From Marinobacter nanhaiticus D15-8W (GTDB lineage: Bacteria; Pseudomonadota; Gammaproteobacteria; Pseudomonadales; Oleiphilaceae), in the NCBI RefSeq assembly GCF_036511935.1, contig NZ_AP028878.1, positions 682,001 to 746,000 on the forward strand: a stretch of DNA of 64,000 bases. The letters are read 5' to 3'. The translations under genes were made by a program, and so were the position numbers. Under the pieces are notes generated by a model that was given only the letters and a program-made list of their open reading frames with translations, searched no databases and had not been told where the DNA came from. Position 1 is the stretch's first letter, and each line of letters begins with the position of its first letter. Shown one piece after another: positions 9,533 to 17,928 of this stretch.

Positions 9533-9928
9533 TCAGGGTGTCGCCGCGTTCGGCATCCGGTCGATGTTGCCCGAACTCAGGGAATAGGGGGCGGCGTAGG
9601 GTGAGTTCCAGTCCGGCTCGGTCATCACTTCGGGCTCAGCATTGAGGCGCGCACCGGAGGGGTCGATGGCCAGCGCGTTCCACGCACCATCGGAGGGTGG
9701 TTTGTCCGCGTAGTGCCAGCTGCCGTCGGTATCCTGCCACTTGAACACGATATCCGGGCCATCGTCGGGCACGGGATTGGGGACCACGGCTTCAAAGGAG
9801 GGTGGCGGTTCGGATTTGCCGGTGCTCGTGGATTCCGGCACAGGGTCCTTTATCCCCACGAACATCAGGACGATAAGCAAACCCAGGGCAGGGAATGCGA
9901 GCCTGAAAGCCCAGCGGCGCAGCATCAT
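9533..9928 (-). CDS. DUF4124-type membrane-anchored protein
   Basis: A 131-residue protein with one N-terminal membrane helix (about 9-26, LAFPALGLLIVLMFVGI), a Pro/Ser-rich linker, and a short DUF4124-like module around 60-80 (FKWQDTDGSWHYADKPP). That module is common in envelope proteins and has no known catalytic role. The rest is unstructured in appearance. Its start ATG 9928 overlaps the stop of the TIGR02444 gene by four bases (ATGA), so the two are translationally coupled. The functional link between them is unknown. Confidence 0.75.
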   Translation of the reverse strand: MMLRRWAFRLAFPALGLLIVLMFVGIKDPVPESTSTGKSEPPPSFEAVVPNPVPDDGPDIVFKWQDTDGSWHYADKPPSDGAWNALAIDPSGARLNAEPEVMTEPDWNSPYAAPYSLSSGNIDRMPNAATP

Positions 9929-10479
9929 TGGGAGTTGCTCCCTTGTTTGGCGTTCGTACGCGCGGCGGGATCGGCTTTTTGCACAGCGCTAAACTGATGC
10001 AGAGCACTAATGAGTTGATTCATGCCGGCTTCGAGTACAGATCTATTTTCCCCGTCTGGGGCCGCAGCGCGCAGGTTACGGATTAACAGGGTTTCATTAT
10101 AGCCCGAAAATCCGGACACATTATGACCGCGTTGATGAAATCCCTTATAAATCCAGGCCAGTTCGACGCGCTCTGCCTGCAGTTCGGCCTGCTTGATCTG
10201 TTCCCGCAGGCGATCGGCCGGCGTCCCTTTCGCCAATTGTTGGCGCAGGCCGCGCAGTGTTTCGGTGCAGTGGCTGCGCCATTCCGTCACTTCCGCCGCT
10301 TCATCCCCCTGCCATTCGATGGAAAGTCGGGTCAGCCACAGGGCCGTCAGGATGCGCGAGACTGACCAGCCGAGTCCTTGAAGCGCCAGGCAGGCCTCGG
10401 CCACTGCCGGCGCTGACCAGAGGCCCAGGGCAAACTGCCAGAGAGGATTGTCGAGCTCGAGGTCGTCAGGTGGTCGCAT
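9925..10479 (-). CDS. TIGR02444 (DUF2390) family protein
   Basis: About 184 residues, cytoplasmic and mostly helical. The TIGR02444 signature is at the N-terminus: NPLWQFALGLWSAPAVAEACLALQ followed by a WSVSRILTALWL helix. The family is conserved in Pseudomonas, Marinobacter and relatives but has no known function. I choose ATG 10479 (MRPPDD), which puts the start a few residues before the signature. ATG 10515 would add 12 residues and crowd the divergent yheS promoter. It ends in an ATGA overlap with the DUF4124 gene. Its place opposite yheS is a shared promoter region. Confidence 0.78.
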   Translation of the reverse strand: MRPPDDLELDNPLWQFALGLWSAPAVAEACLALQGLGWSVSRILTALWLTRLSIEWQGDEAAEVTEWRSHCTETLRGLRQQLAKGTPADRLREQIKQAELQAERVELAWIYKGFHQRGHNVSGFSGYNETLLIRNLRAAAPDGENRSVLEAGMNQLISALHQFSAVQKADPAARTNAKQGSNSQ

Positions 10480-10536
10480 AACCGTCCGAAACAGGGGAAT
10501 GGCACATTGCAGCAATGACAGGTCATCCAGATTCCC

Positions 10537-10552
10537 TGATAGAATGCGCGCA
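10537..10552 (+). promoter_or_regulatory. Extended -10 promoter of yheS; predicted start site at the ATG
   Basis: TGA followed by TAGAAT at 10540-10545 forms an extended -10 element. ATGACA at 10515-10520 could be a -35 with a long 19-base spacer. The expected transcription start (6-8 bases after the -10) falls on or next to the yheS ATG at 10552, so the mRNA may be leaderless. Confidence 0.55.
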
Positions 10553-12480
10553 TGCTGACATTAACGAATCTTAGTCTACAACGCGGCGGCCAATGGTTGC
10601 TAGCAAACGCCTCGGCGACCATCCAGCCGGGGCAGCGCGTGGGTATTGTCGGTGCCAATGGTGCGGGCAAGTCCAGCCTGTTCAGTCTGATCTTGGGGCG
10701 GTTGGCTCCTGAAGCCGGCGGTATCGACCTGCCCGGAGGCACGCGTCTGGCGCACATGGCGCAGGAAGTTGACGCCACGGACCGCAGCGCGCGGGATTTT
10801 GTGTTGGATGGCGATGTCGAACTGCGCCGCCTCGAACGCGAACTGGCGGAAGCCGAACAGCGTGGAGACGATACTGCCCAGGCGCGTATTCATGGTGAAC
10901 TGGACCTGCACGAGGCTTGGTCCGCTTCGCGGCGGGCGGAGGCGCTGCTGCGCGGGCTTGGCTTCGTCGATGCGGATGCCGACAAGCCGGTAGCGTCTTT
11001 CTCCGGCGGCTGGCGTATCCGCCTCAATCTTGCCCAGGCGCTGATGCGGCCGTCCGATTTATTGTTGCTGGATGAGCCCACAAACCATCTGGATCTGGAT
11101 GCCTGTCTCTGGCTGGAAAACTGGTTGCGCCGCTATCCGGGCACGTTGCTGTTTATCTCTCACGATCGGGATTTCATGGACCGGGTGGCCACGCATATAA
11201 TGCATTTCGACCAGCAGACGCTGGTCATGTACACCGGCAACTTTTCCGCCTTTGAGAGCCAGCGTGCCGAGCGCCTCGCCCAGCAGCAGGCCGGTTACGA
11301 GCGCCAGCAGGCGCGCATTGCCGAGATCGAGCAGTTCATTACCCGCTTCAAGGCCAAGGCCACCAAGGCGCGCCAGGCCCAGAGCCGGATCAAGGCGCTG
11401 GAGCGCATGGAGCGGATTGCGCCGGCCCACGTGGATTCGCCGTTCAAGTTTCGCTTTCCCGAACCCGAGAAGTTCAGCAGCCCGTTATTGTCCATCCGCA
11501 ATGGCTCCGCCGGTCACGGTAATAAGGTTATCCTGCAGAACATTAACCTGACGCTGTTGCCGGGGACCCGCGTCGGGCTGCTGGGCCCCAATGGGGCGGG
11601 CAAGTCGACGTTGATCAACGCATTGCTGGGCGGCAATAGCTTGCTGACAGGTGAACGCACGACCGGCGAACATCTGGCGGTCGGCTATTTTGCCCAGCAT
11701 CAGCTGGAATCCCTGGATCTGGACGCCAGTCCGTTCCTGCACCTGCAGCGTGAGGCGCCCAAGGCCTCGGAGCAGTCGATCCGTAATTTCCTGGGCGGCT
11801 TCGACTTTCATGGTGACGATGCGCTGGAGAGCATCCGCAATTTCTCCGGCGGCGAGAAGGCTCGGGTTGCGTTGGCGCTGATCGCCTGGGCACGGCCCAA
11901 TCTCCTGCTATTGGACGAGCCCACCAACCACCTGGATCTCGAGATGCGCCAGGCCCTAACTATTGCCCTGCAGGAATTCGAAGGCGCCGTCGTGGTGGTC
12001 TCCCACGATCGGCATCTGCTGCGCAATACCGTGGACGAGTTCCTGATGGTCAACGAGGGGCAGGTGCGGACCTACGACGGGGACCTGGAGGATTACGAGC
12101 GCTGGCTGGCGGATCGGCGTACAGACGAGGCCAAAGCGCCCCGGCGTGAGGCTGAAGAAACGAAAGCCAAGGCCGTCGACACTGAGAACGCCGATGATCG
12201 CAAGGCGCGCAAGCGGGCCGAAGCGGAGATCCGGCAGAAGATGAGCCCCTACCGCAAACGCCAGCAGAGCATCGAGAAACGAATGGGTGAGCTCCAGGCC
12301 CAGCTCAAGCAACTGGAAGAGACGCTGGGTGATGCCGGGCTCTACGAGGCCGCCCGCAAGGACGAGCTCAAGCGAGCCCTGGGTGAGCAGGCCCAGGCCC
12401 GGAGTGAGCTCGATGAGATCGAGATCGAGTGGCTGGAGATCTCCGAGGCTCTTGAGGAGATGGAAAGCGCGTTGTCCTGA
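10552..12480 (+). CDS. yheS: ABC-F family ATPase, YheS type
   Basis: A 642-residue soluble ABC-F protein, the YheS length, with two ATPase domains and no membrane helices. ABC-F proteins bind the ribosomal E site and affect translation elongation. Walker A motifs are at 34-41 (GANGAGKS) and 345-352 (GPNGAGKS), each followed by an SGG signature (FSGGW, FSGGEKARVAL) and LLLDEPTNHLDL. A charged linker follows the first domain, and a Lys/Glu-rich coiled coil of about 80 residues ends the protein. The ATG starts the protein where the family does, yet no Shine-Dalgarno sequence precedes it and an extended -10 lies only seven bases upstream. Confidence 0.94.
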   Translation: MLTLTNLSLQRGGQWLLANASATIQPGQRVGIVGANGAGKSSLFSLILGRLAPEAGGIDLPGGTRLAHMAQEVDATDRSARDFVLDGDVELRRLERELAEAEQRGDDTAQARIHGELDLHEAWSASRRAEALLRGLGFVDADADKPVASFSGGWRIRLNLAQALMRPSDLLLLDEPTNHLDLDACLWLENWLRRYPGTLLFISHDRDFMDRVATHIMHFDQQTLVMYTGNFSAFESQRAERLAQQQAGYERQQARIAEIEQFITRFKAKATKARQAQSRIKALERMERIAPAHVDSPFKFRFPEPEKFSSPLLSIRNGSAGHGNKVILQNINLTLLPGTRVGLLGPNGAGKSTLINALLGGNSLLTGERTTGEHLAVGYFAQHQLESLDLDASPFLHLQREAPKASEQSIRNFLGGFDFHGDDALESIRNFSGGEKARVALALIAWARPNLLLLDEPTNHLDLEMRQALTIALQEFEGAVVVVSHDRHLLRNTVDEFLMVNEGQVRTYDGDLEDYERWLADRRTDEAKAPRREAEETKAKAVDTENADDRKARKRAEAEIRQKMSPYRKRQQSIEKRMGELQAQLKQLEETLGDAGLYEAARKDELKRALGEQAQARSELDEIEIEWLEISEALEEMESALS

Positions 12481-12518
12481 CGGCCCGCTGTCTTCAAGGT
12501 CGCTAGGAACCTTCGACG

Positions 12519-14030
12519 CTAGCCGACGTTCAGCACGAACTTCTGGCGAGCGAGGTATTCGCGCTCATTCTCCAGGTCGGCTAGCGTGAGCGGGCGCTCT
12601 TCCAGCCAACCTTCGGCAAAGCTCACAGTCAGTTCCATGTCGCTGTTTGCGACCAGCTTGAAGCCGGCCGGCTGGTCCATGTTGCGCGGGTGCTGCAGGA
12701 GCACGGCCAGTCGCAGCAGGATGCACAGGTGTTGCAGGCGCGGTACGTCATCCGGGTCGCAGTCCTCGAATACCGCGCTGGAAAACTTGCGGCGATGTCC
12801 GCGGACCAGGGTTGCGAGATTCCGTTGGGCCTGTTGCGAAAAGCCGGAAAGATCGGAGTAGCGTAACAGGTAGGCGCCGTGCTTGTGGTACTGGCTGTGG
12901 GAGATGGTCAGGCCAATCTCGTGGAGTCGGCAAGCCCAGCGTAGCAGTTCCTCATCGAATTCAGTGTTGATGCCCCAGGCATCGGCGACCTGTCGGAAAG
13001 CCGTTATCGCCGTCTCTTCGACGGCTGCCGAATGTGCGTTGTCGACATCGTAGCGGCCTTTCAGGGCCTGGATCGTGCGCTCGCGTACGTCCTCGTGCTG
13101 GATGCGGCCGACAATATCGTAAAGCAGACCTTCGCGCAGGGCGCCGTCACTGTAGGTCATCGATTCGATCTCCAAAGACTCGAAGGCGGCCAGGAGGATG
13201 GCCAGTCCCGAAGGGAAGATACTTTGGCGGTCAGAGCGAACGCCAAGGTCGGCTAATCGATCCACCGAACCCATGTCCACCAGACGCTGTCGCAGTTCTC
13301 GCAATGCATCCAGTGTAATGGTGCCGTTGGTCAGCTTGAGGTTAGCGAGCACGGATGAGATCGCCTTGATCGATCCGGAGGAGCCCACGGCACTTTGCCA
13401 GCCCAAAGCGCGGAATCGATGGCGAATGTTGAGTAGTTCCTGGGCGGCATGGGTGAGCGCCTTGTCCATCTGCTTGCGCTGGATCTTGCCATCGGGGAAG
13501 TAGCGGTTGCGAAACGACACGCAACCCATGTGCAGGCTTTCCAGCTCCTGCGCCTCGAATCGCTCGCCAATGATGAATTCCGTACTGCCGCCGCCGATGT
13601 CCATCACCAGGCGTCGCCCGGTGTCGTCCGAGAGGGTGTGGGACACGCCCAGATAAATCAGGCGCGCTTCTTCACGGCCGGCGATGATTTCCACGGGAAA
13701 ACCCAGGACCTGTTCCGCCCGGTCCATAAAGGCGTGGGCATTGCGGGCGATACGCAGCGCGTTGGTGCCGACGATCTGCACCGCGCCGGTGGGCATGCCC
13801 TGCAGGCGTTGGGCAAATCGCCGCAGGCAATCCAGCGCTCGTTCCTGGGCCTCTTCGGTCAGGTTGTTGTTGGCGTCGAGGCCGGCACCGAGCTGGACCT
13901 TTTCTCCCATTTTTTCGAGGGTTCGGATTTCGCCGTGGATCAGGCGGGCGATCACCATGTGGAAACTGTTGGAACCCATGTCGATGGCTGCCAGCAGCTC
14001 GGGTTCGGTGGCGGGGTTGCGGGCCGTCAC
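12519..14030 (-). CDS. ppx: Exopolyphosphatase (Ppx/GppA family)
   Basis: A 503-residue phosphatase that removes phosphate from polyphosphate ends, and possibly acts on pppGpp. The ASKHA fold is seen in AIDMGSNSFHMVIAR near residue 15 and DIGGGSTEFIIG near 144, with the catalytic Glu region EEARLIYLGV between them. The C-terminal half is HD-like (RLHEIGLTISHSQYHKHGAYLL). Length and the C-terminal domain fit Ppx rather than a short GppA. In Pseudomonas ppx lies beside trxA and rho, as here, but ppk is absent from the window. It is convergent with yheS and divergent from trxA. Confidence 0.93.
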   Translation of the reverse strand: MTARNPATEPELLAAIDMGSNSFHMVIARLIHGEIRTLEKMGEKVQLGAGLDANNNLTEEAQERALDCLRRFAQRLQGMPTGAVQIVGTNALRIARNAHAFMDRAEQVLGFPVEIIAGREEARLIYLGVSHTLSDDTGRRLVMDIGGGSTEFIIGERFEAQELESLHMGCVSFRNRYFPDGKIQRKQMDKALTHAAQELLNIRHRFRALGWQSAVGSSGSIKAISSVLANLKLTNGTITLDALRELRQRLVDMGSVDRLADLGVRSDRQSIFPSGLAILLAAFESLEIESMTYSDGALREGLLYDIVGRIQHEDVRERTIQALKGRYDVDNAHSAAVEETAITAFRQVADAWGINTEFDEELLRWACRLHEIGLTISHSQYHKHGAYLLRYSDLSGFSQQAQRNLATLVRGHRRKFSSAVFEDCDPDDVPRLQHLCILLRLAVLLQHPRNMDQPAGFKLVANSDMELTVSFAEGWLEERPLTLADLENEREYLARQKFVLNVG

Positions 14031-14363
14031 GTGTCTTGAAATCCTCTTGCCGGGCTTGGAGCCTCTGTGTTGCGCCTTGATTCCGGCTGTCAGGGTGAGC
14101 CAGAATCGCCAATAGACTTAGTCAGAGGTTCCTTATATTGTGTGTGGCTCTTCACGGCGAGCCGACACTGCGGGTTACTATAAGTCAAACCCCGCCAACC
14201 TGTCAGTAATGGATCATGCCCCGGCTCCTCAAGGACTTTTCGGGCGACTGGCATTTCGCGTAAAGTGAGGCTGTGATTTTTGAAGTGGCCGGTCAAGGTG
14301 ACGGGTCAAAACGTCTAGGTGTGGCGTGCAAGGCGTGTACGCTGCCGCAATCAGGAAAATGTA
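14031..14363. other. Intergenic region between ppx and trxA
   Basis: A 333-bp divergent region. It holds the family A repeat copy at 14058-14132 and presumably the promoters of ppx and trxA. I do not see a consensus sigma-70 promoter with both hexamers. A 68-codon minus-strand frame overlapping the repeat is not supported. Confidence 0.4.
14058..14132. repeat. Family A palindromic repeat, copy 2 (left arm decayed)
   Basis: The right part AGAATCGCCAATAGACTTAG, continuing to GTTCC at 14132, matches the copy at 48012-48103 closely and the one at 9359-9431 in outline. The left end GGAGCCTCTG matches GGAACCTCTG, but the rest of the left arm has lost pairing. The span of 75 bp is close to copy 1. 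Confidence 0.6.
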
Positions 14364-14690
14364 ATGAGCGGAAATATCGTAAACGTTACCGATTCATCCT
14401 TTGAGCAGGACGTGCTGAAGGCCGATACCCCGGTTCTGGTTGACTACTGGGCCGAGTGGTGTGGGCCGTGCAAGATGATTGCTCCGGTATTGGAAGAAAT
14501 CGCCGAGGAGTACGAAGGCAAGCTGAAGGTCTGCAAGCTTAACATCGACGAGAACGAGCAGACGCCACCCAAGTTCAATATCCGTGGTATTCCCACGCTG
14601 ATGCTGTTCAAGAACGGCAACGTGGATGCGACCAAGGTGGGTGCACTGTCCAAGTCCCAGCTGGCGGCTTTCCTCGATAGCAATCTCTGA
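14364..14690 (+). CDS. trxA: Thioredoxin 1
   Basis: A 108-residue cytoplasmic thioredoxin that reduces disulfides in enzymes such as ribonucleotide reductase. The active site Trp-Cys33-Gly-Pro-Cys36 follows the VLVDYWAEW strand, and the cis-Pro loop ([13 protein letters not shown]) is intact. The ATG at 14364 is preceded by AGGAAA at 14353-14358. The trxA-rho neighbourhood, here separated by molybdenum-cofactor genes, is common in the Pseudomonas group. A strong terminator follows at 14722-14754, so it is a single-gene unit. Confidence 0.97.
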   Translation: MSGNIVNVTDSSFEQDVLKADTPVLVDYWAEWCGPCKMIAPVLEEIAEEYEGKLKVCKLNIDENEQTPPKFNIRGIPTLMLFKNGNVDATKVGALSKSQLAAFLDSNL

Positions 14691-14721
14691 TTTGTTGCGT
14701 TAGCCGACTATAGGTTAGTGA

Positions 14722-14754
14722 AGGCCACCTCCTGTTTCGGGGGTGGCTTTTTTT
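14722..14754 (+). terminator. Rho-independent terminator of trxA
   Basis: GCCACCTCC pairs with GGGGGTGGC around a six-base loop, followed by seven T at 14748-14754. Confidence 0.9.
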
Positions 14755-14810
14755 ATGGTTCCGGTTCGTTCTAACTGGAGTTCTGGCCGCCGGGAATAGG
14801 GAGCGGACTA

Positions 14811-15416
14811 ATGGCTGATTCGACTTTTCGCGACACCTGTTGCGGTCTTATTCTTGCTGGTGGTCGAGCTCGGCGTTTAGGTGGCGTCGAAAAGGGGCTT
14901 GAGCCTTGGCAGGGGCACCCCCTGGTGGCCTTTGTCCGCGAAGCACTCGAGTCAAACTGCACGACAATTATCGTGAGCGCCAATCGTCGTCTGGATGACT
15001 ATCGCCAGTGGGCGGATGCGGTGGTGCGCGATGATGAGCGCTTCGAGGACGCTGGGCCGCTTGCCGGTCTTCTTGCGGGCATGCGGCAAGCCCGGACGCT
15101 TGGTTTGCAGGGTATGCTGGTTATGCCCTGCGACACGCCGGGTGTGACGGCGGCTGTGATGGAACAGGTTGCTACTGCTGCTGCAGTCGACGCGGATCGT
15201 ATCGTGCTGGCCCGGGTGGAACATCGGGCGCATCCGTTGCACGGCTACTACCCCGTGAAGCTCGCCGACGATCTGGAGAGCTATCTGGAGGGGGGCGAGC
15301 GTAAGGTGATGGGCTTCGCCGAACGCCATGAGCCGCTTTTTCTCGACCTGCCCGTTTCTGCCGATATCTTCCGCAATCTGAATAGCCCAGAAGACTGGTC
15401 GTCGACGGGCCTCTAG
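14811..15416 (+). CDS. mobA: Molybdenum cofactor guanylyltransferase
   Basis: A 201-residue MobA, which transfers GMP from GTP to molybdopterin to form the bis-MGD type cofactor. The nucleotide-binding start LILAGGRARRLGGVEKGLEPWQG is the family signature (LAGGxxxRxGxxK), followed by the PLAGLLAGM loop and the MPCDTP metal site. GGAG about seven bases upstream supports the ATG at 14811. It faces the moaB-moeA-moaD-moaE operon. Its TAG stop at 15414-15416 overlaps the moaE TAG on the other strand by two bases, through a shared CTAG. Confidence 0.94.
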   Translation: MADSTFRDTCCGLILAGGRARRLGGVEKGLEPWQGHPLVAFVREALESNCTTIIVSANRRLDDYRQWADAVVRDDERFEDAGPLAGLLAGMRQARTLGLQGMLVMPCDTPGVTAAVMEQVATAAAVDADRIVLARVEHRAHPLHGYYPVKLADDLESYLEGGERKVMGFAERHEPLFLDLPVSADIFRNLNSPEDWSSTGL

Positions 15417-15865
15417 CCGTTACCCCAACCTTTCGCCTTTTCCCGGTCGCTGTCCTTCTGCTCCACCCAGTGAGATTCGCCGTCAGCCGTGATTTCTTTC
15501 TTCCAGAAGGGGGCAGAGGTTTTCAAGGCATCCATGATGAACTCGCAGGCCGCGAAGGCATCTTGCCGGTGGGCACTGGATACGCCGACGAAGACGATAC
15601 GATCACCCAGGGGCAGATGGCCGACCCGGTGAATCACGCGGGCGTCGTCAATGGTCCAACGGCCGCGGGCCTGGTCGATCAGGTCGGCGATGACGTTTTC
15701 GGTCATGCCGGGGTAGTGTTCAAGGAAAAGGGCTGCTACGTCTTGCCGGTCGCCACGGTTGCGAACCAATCCGGTGAACGTGGCGATGGCGCCGGAGCGG
15801 CCGTTGTTCTCCAAAGCGGCTATTTCGGTACCGACGTCGAAATCTTCGGTCTGGATGCGAATCAT
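15413..15865 (-). CDS. moaE: Molybdopterin synthase catalytic subunit
   Basis: A 150-residue MoaE, the large subunit of molybdopterin synthase, which adds sulfur from MoaD thiocarboxylate to precursor Z. The family segments GAIATFTGLVRNR, LEHYPGMTE, HRVGHLPLGD and the active-site lysines in APFWKKE followed by a second Lys (VEQK) are all present. The start at 15865 (MIRIQTEDF) is chosen by family length; the frame continues upstream in junk sequence overlapping moaD. It begins eight bases after the moaD stop and ends in the CTAG shared with mobA. Confidence 0.95.
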   Translation of the reverse strand: MIRIQTEDFDVGTEIAALENNGRSGAIATFTGLVRNRGDRQDVAALFLEHYPGMTENVIADLIDQARGRWTIDDARVIHRVGHLPLGDRIVFVGVSSAHRQDAFAACEFIMDALKTSAPFWKKEITADGESHWVEQKDSDREKAKGWGNG

Positions 15866-15873
15866 GGTGAGTC

Positions 15874-16155
15874 TTAGCCTCCGGTGACCGGTGGAAACAG
15901 CGCTACTTCGTCGCCCGGCTTGAGCGGATGAGATGGCTTGACCATGGCCTGGTTTACCGCGACCAGTAACGGGCGATCGCCCTTGAGGCTGTCCCAGGGC
16001 GTCCCCTGTTCGGCGAGCGTGCCGATCAGGTCCGCGACAGTGGCTCCCGCGGATAGTGGGGCCGTGAGTTCGTCCGTACCCAGACGCTCGCGCAGGCTGG
16101 CGAAGAACTTGACGGTGATCGTCGGCTCGGCTTGTGGTGAAGCGCTCATCATCAT
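15874..16155 (-). CDS. moaD: Molybdopterin synthase sulfur carrier subunit
   Basis: A 93-residue ubiquitin-like MoaD that ends in the Gly-Gly required for adenylation and thiocarboxylation (FPPVTGG). The strands VKFFASLRERLG and DEVALFPPV are typical. The start ATG 16155 overlaps the moeA stop in an ATGA, which indicates translational coupling; three consecutive Met codons make the exact start uncertain by two residues. The MoeB adenylyltransferase that charges it is not in the window. Confidence 0.94.
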   Translation of the reverse strand: MMMSASPQAEPTITVKFFASLRERLGTDELTAPLSAGATVADLIGTLAEQGTPWDSLKGDRPLLVAVNQAMVKPSHPLKPGDEVALFPPVTGG

Positions 16156-17366
16156 CCCAGTAAGTCGTTGAAGGAATAGAAGTCCAATCGGTCACCCCGG
16201 GCGATCGTCCGATCCTCGGGAACCACGGCAAGACCTTCAGCCCAGCACGCCGAGCTTAGCATGCCTGAGCTCTGGTTGGGGTGGGGTTCGATCCAGCTCT
16301 GGTTATCGATTTCGACACGGCGTGCGCGCACGAATTCCCGTCTGGGCGAAGCACGCTCGACGGTGAAATTGGCCGGCAATACGTAGGGCGCGGCAGGCTT
16401 GTTGGTCCGTCCCTGCTGGCGGTGGATAAACGGTGCAGCTACGACCAGGAAGGTGACCAGTACCGCGGCCGGATTGCCGGGCAGCCCCAGCATCGGCGTT
16501 CCCTTGACCGACCCGAAAGCCAGTGGCTTGCCTGGTTTCAATGCCAGCCGCCAGAGGGATACGTCTCCCAGGGCTTCCATGGCCGCACGCACGTGGTCTT
16601 CTTCCCCTACCGAAACGCCGCCGCTGGAGAGGATCAGGTCGGCTTCGGCGCTGGCTCGCTCCAGTGCGGAAAGCGTGTCCTCGCGGGTGTCTGCGACATC
16701 GCCCAGGGCGATGACATCGCAGTGCAATTGTTGCAGCAGCGCGTCCAGGGTGAATCGGTTGGTATTGTAGATCTTTCCCGCTTGCAGCGGCTGACCCGGC
16801 GCGACCAGTTCGTCGCCGGTTGTGAGAATCGCGACCCGGACCTTTCGCTGCACGGTGACGTTGGCAACGCCAATCGAAGCCAACAAACCCAGTTCCTGGG
16901 GACGCAGCCGGGTGCCTGCTTCGAGTGCGGTGCTGCCAGCGCTCAGATCCTGCCCCCGGGGTCTGATGTTCTGCCCGGGCTCGGGGGTCCGTCCGGTAGT
17001 GATGCTCTTGTCGATCAGTTCGACATGCTCCTGCATCAACACAGCATCGGCGCCCGCAGGTATCGAGGCGCCGGTAAAGATGCGTGCAGCGGTGCCTGGT
17101 TCCAGCGGTACGGACGCTTCACCCGCGGGAATCCGTTGACTGATGGGCAATGGCTGGCCGGCAAGGTCTGCAATGCGGACCGCGTAGCCGTCGACAGCGC
17201 TGTTATCAGCCGGTGGCACGTCAGCCGGAACCTTGGCATCGCCGGCAAGGATACGGCCCAGGGCTTGGGTCAGGGGCAGTGTTTCCGTGCCTTCGATCGG
17301 TTTGGCGCGGGGCAGCAGATGATCCAGGGCATCTTCCAGTCGAGTCAGGCCTTCAGTCGGTCCCAT
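16152..17366 (-). CDS. moeA: Molybdopterin molybdenumtransferase
   Basis: A 404-residue MoeA, which inserts molybdate into adenylated molybdopterin. Motifs include PPADNSAVDGYAVR, RIFTGASIPAGADAV, ILTTGDELV, the SSGGVSVGEEDHV loop and GLPGNPAAVLVTF. AGGAG lies seven bases before ATG 17366, deciding the start against a longer frame that reads into moaB. The first 14 bases overlap the end of moaB, and its stop overlaps moaD, so moaB-moeA-moaD are coupled. Confidence 0.95.
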   Translation of the reverse strand: MGPTEGLTRLEDALDHLLPRAKPIEGTETLPLTQALGRILAGDAKVPADVPPADNSAVDGYAVRIADLAGQPLPISQRIPAGEASVPLEPGTAARIFTGASIPAGADAVLMQEHVELIDKSITTGRTPEPGQNIRPRGQDLSAGSTALEAGTRLRPQELGLLASIGVANVTVQRKVRVAILTTGDELVAPGQPLQAGKIYNTNRFTLDALLQQLHCDVIALGDVADTREDTLSALERASAEADLILSSGGVSVGEEDHVRAAMEALGDVSLWRLALKPGKPLAFGSVKGTPMLGLPGNPAAVLVTFLVVAAPFIHRQQGRTNKPAAPYVLPANFTVERASPRREFVRARRVEIDNQSWIEPHPNQSSGMLSSACWAEGLAVVPEDRTIARGDRLDFYSFNDLLG

Positions 17367-17928
17367 GGCGGGCTCCTGTATCCAGCGGTTCATCCAGGCG
17401 GTGCAGCGGGCTTTCCGGCTTTCGGTTAACCAGCGCGGAGAAATTGCAGGGCTTATGGCGGCTATCCAGCTGCTCGCGCAGTATCTTCTCCCAGCCGAGA
17501 GTGCAGGCACCGGTGGAGCCGGGCAGGCAGAAAATCACGGTGTGGTTGGATAAGCCGCCGAAAGCCCGGGACTGGATTGTGGACGAACCGATATCCGCTG
17601 CCGACAGCCGTCTGAATTCTTCGCCGAAGCCGTCGATGGTCTTGTCGAACAGCGGGCGGACCGCCTCTGGCGTGCTGTCCCGTTCGTGGAAGCCGGTGCC
17701 GCCGGTGATCAGCACCACCTGGATGCGGCTGTCGGCAATCCAGTGGGCGATCAGGGCGCGGATCAGGTAGACGTCGTCCGGCAACAGGCGACGGGCGATG
17801 ACGCGATGGCCGGCAGCATTGGCCTGGTCGGTCAGGTACTGGCCGGAGGTGTCCTCTTCCGGTCCGCGGCTATCGGATACGGTGAGGATGGCAATGTTCA
17901 ACGGTTTGAAGGTATCGAAGTTGGCCAT
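17353..17928 (-). CDS. moaB: Molybdenum cofactor biosynthesis protein B
   Basis: A 191-residue MoaB/MogA-type protein that adenylates molybdopterin. Seen are NIAILTVSDSRG, the ITGGTGFHERDSTPEA loop and the FCLPGSTGAC segment. It is the first gene of moaB-moeA-moaD-moaE. No strong Shine-Dalgarno precedes the ATG at 17928 (a GGAA is 12 bases away). moaA and moaC, needed for the first step, are elsewhere. The promoter should lie in the 544-bp gap shared with rho. Confidence 0.93.
   Translation of the reverse strand: MANFDTFKPLNIAILTVSDSRGPEEDTSGQYLTDQANAAGHRVIARRLLPDDVYLIRALIAHWIADSRIQVVLITGGTGFHERDSTPEAVRPLFDKTIDGFGEEFRRLSAADIGSSTIQSRAFGGLSNHTVIFCLPGSTGACTLGWEKILREQLDSRHKPCNFSALVNRKPESPLHRLDEPLDTGARHGTD

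Noticed and set aside
14090..14296. 68-codon minus-strand frame between ppx and trxA
   Set aside because: Overlaps the family A repeat and has no ribosome site.
15866..16231. N-terminal extension of moaE into moaD
   Set aside because: The family starts at 15865; the upstream part is the moaD region read out of frame.
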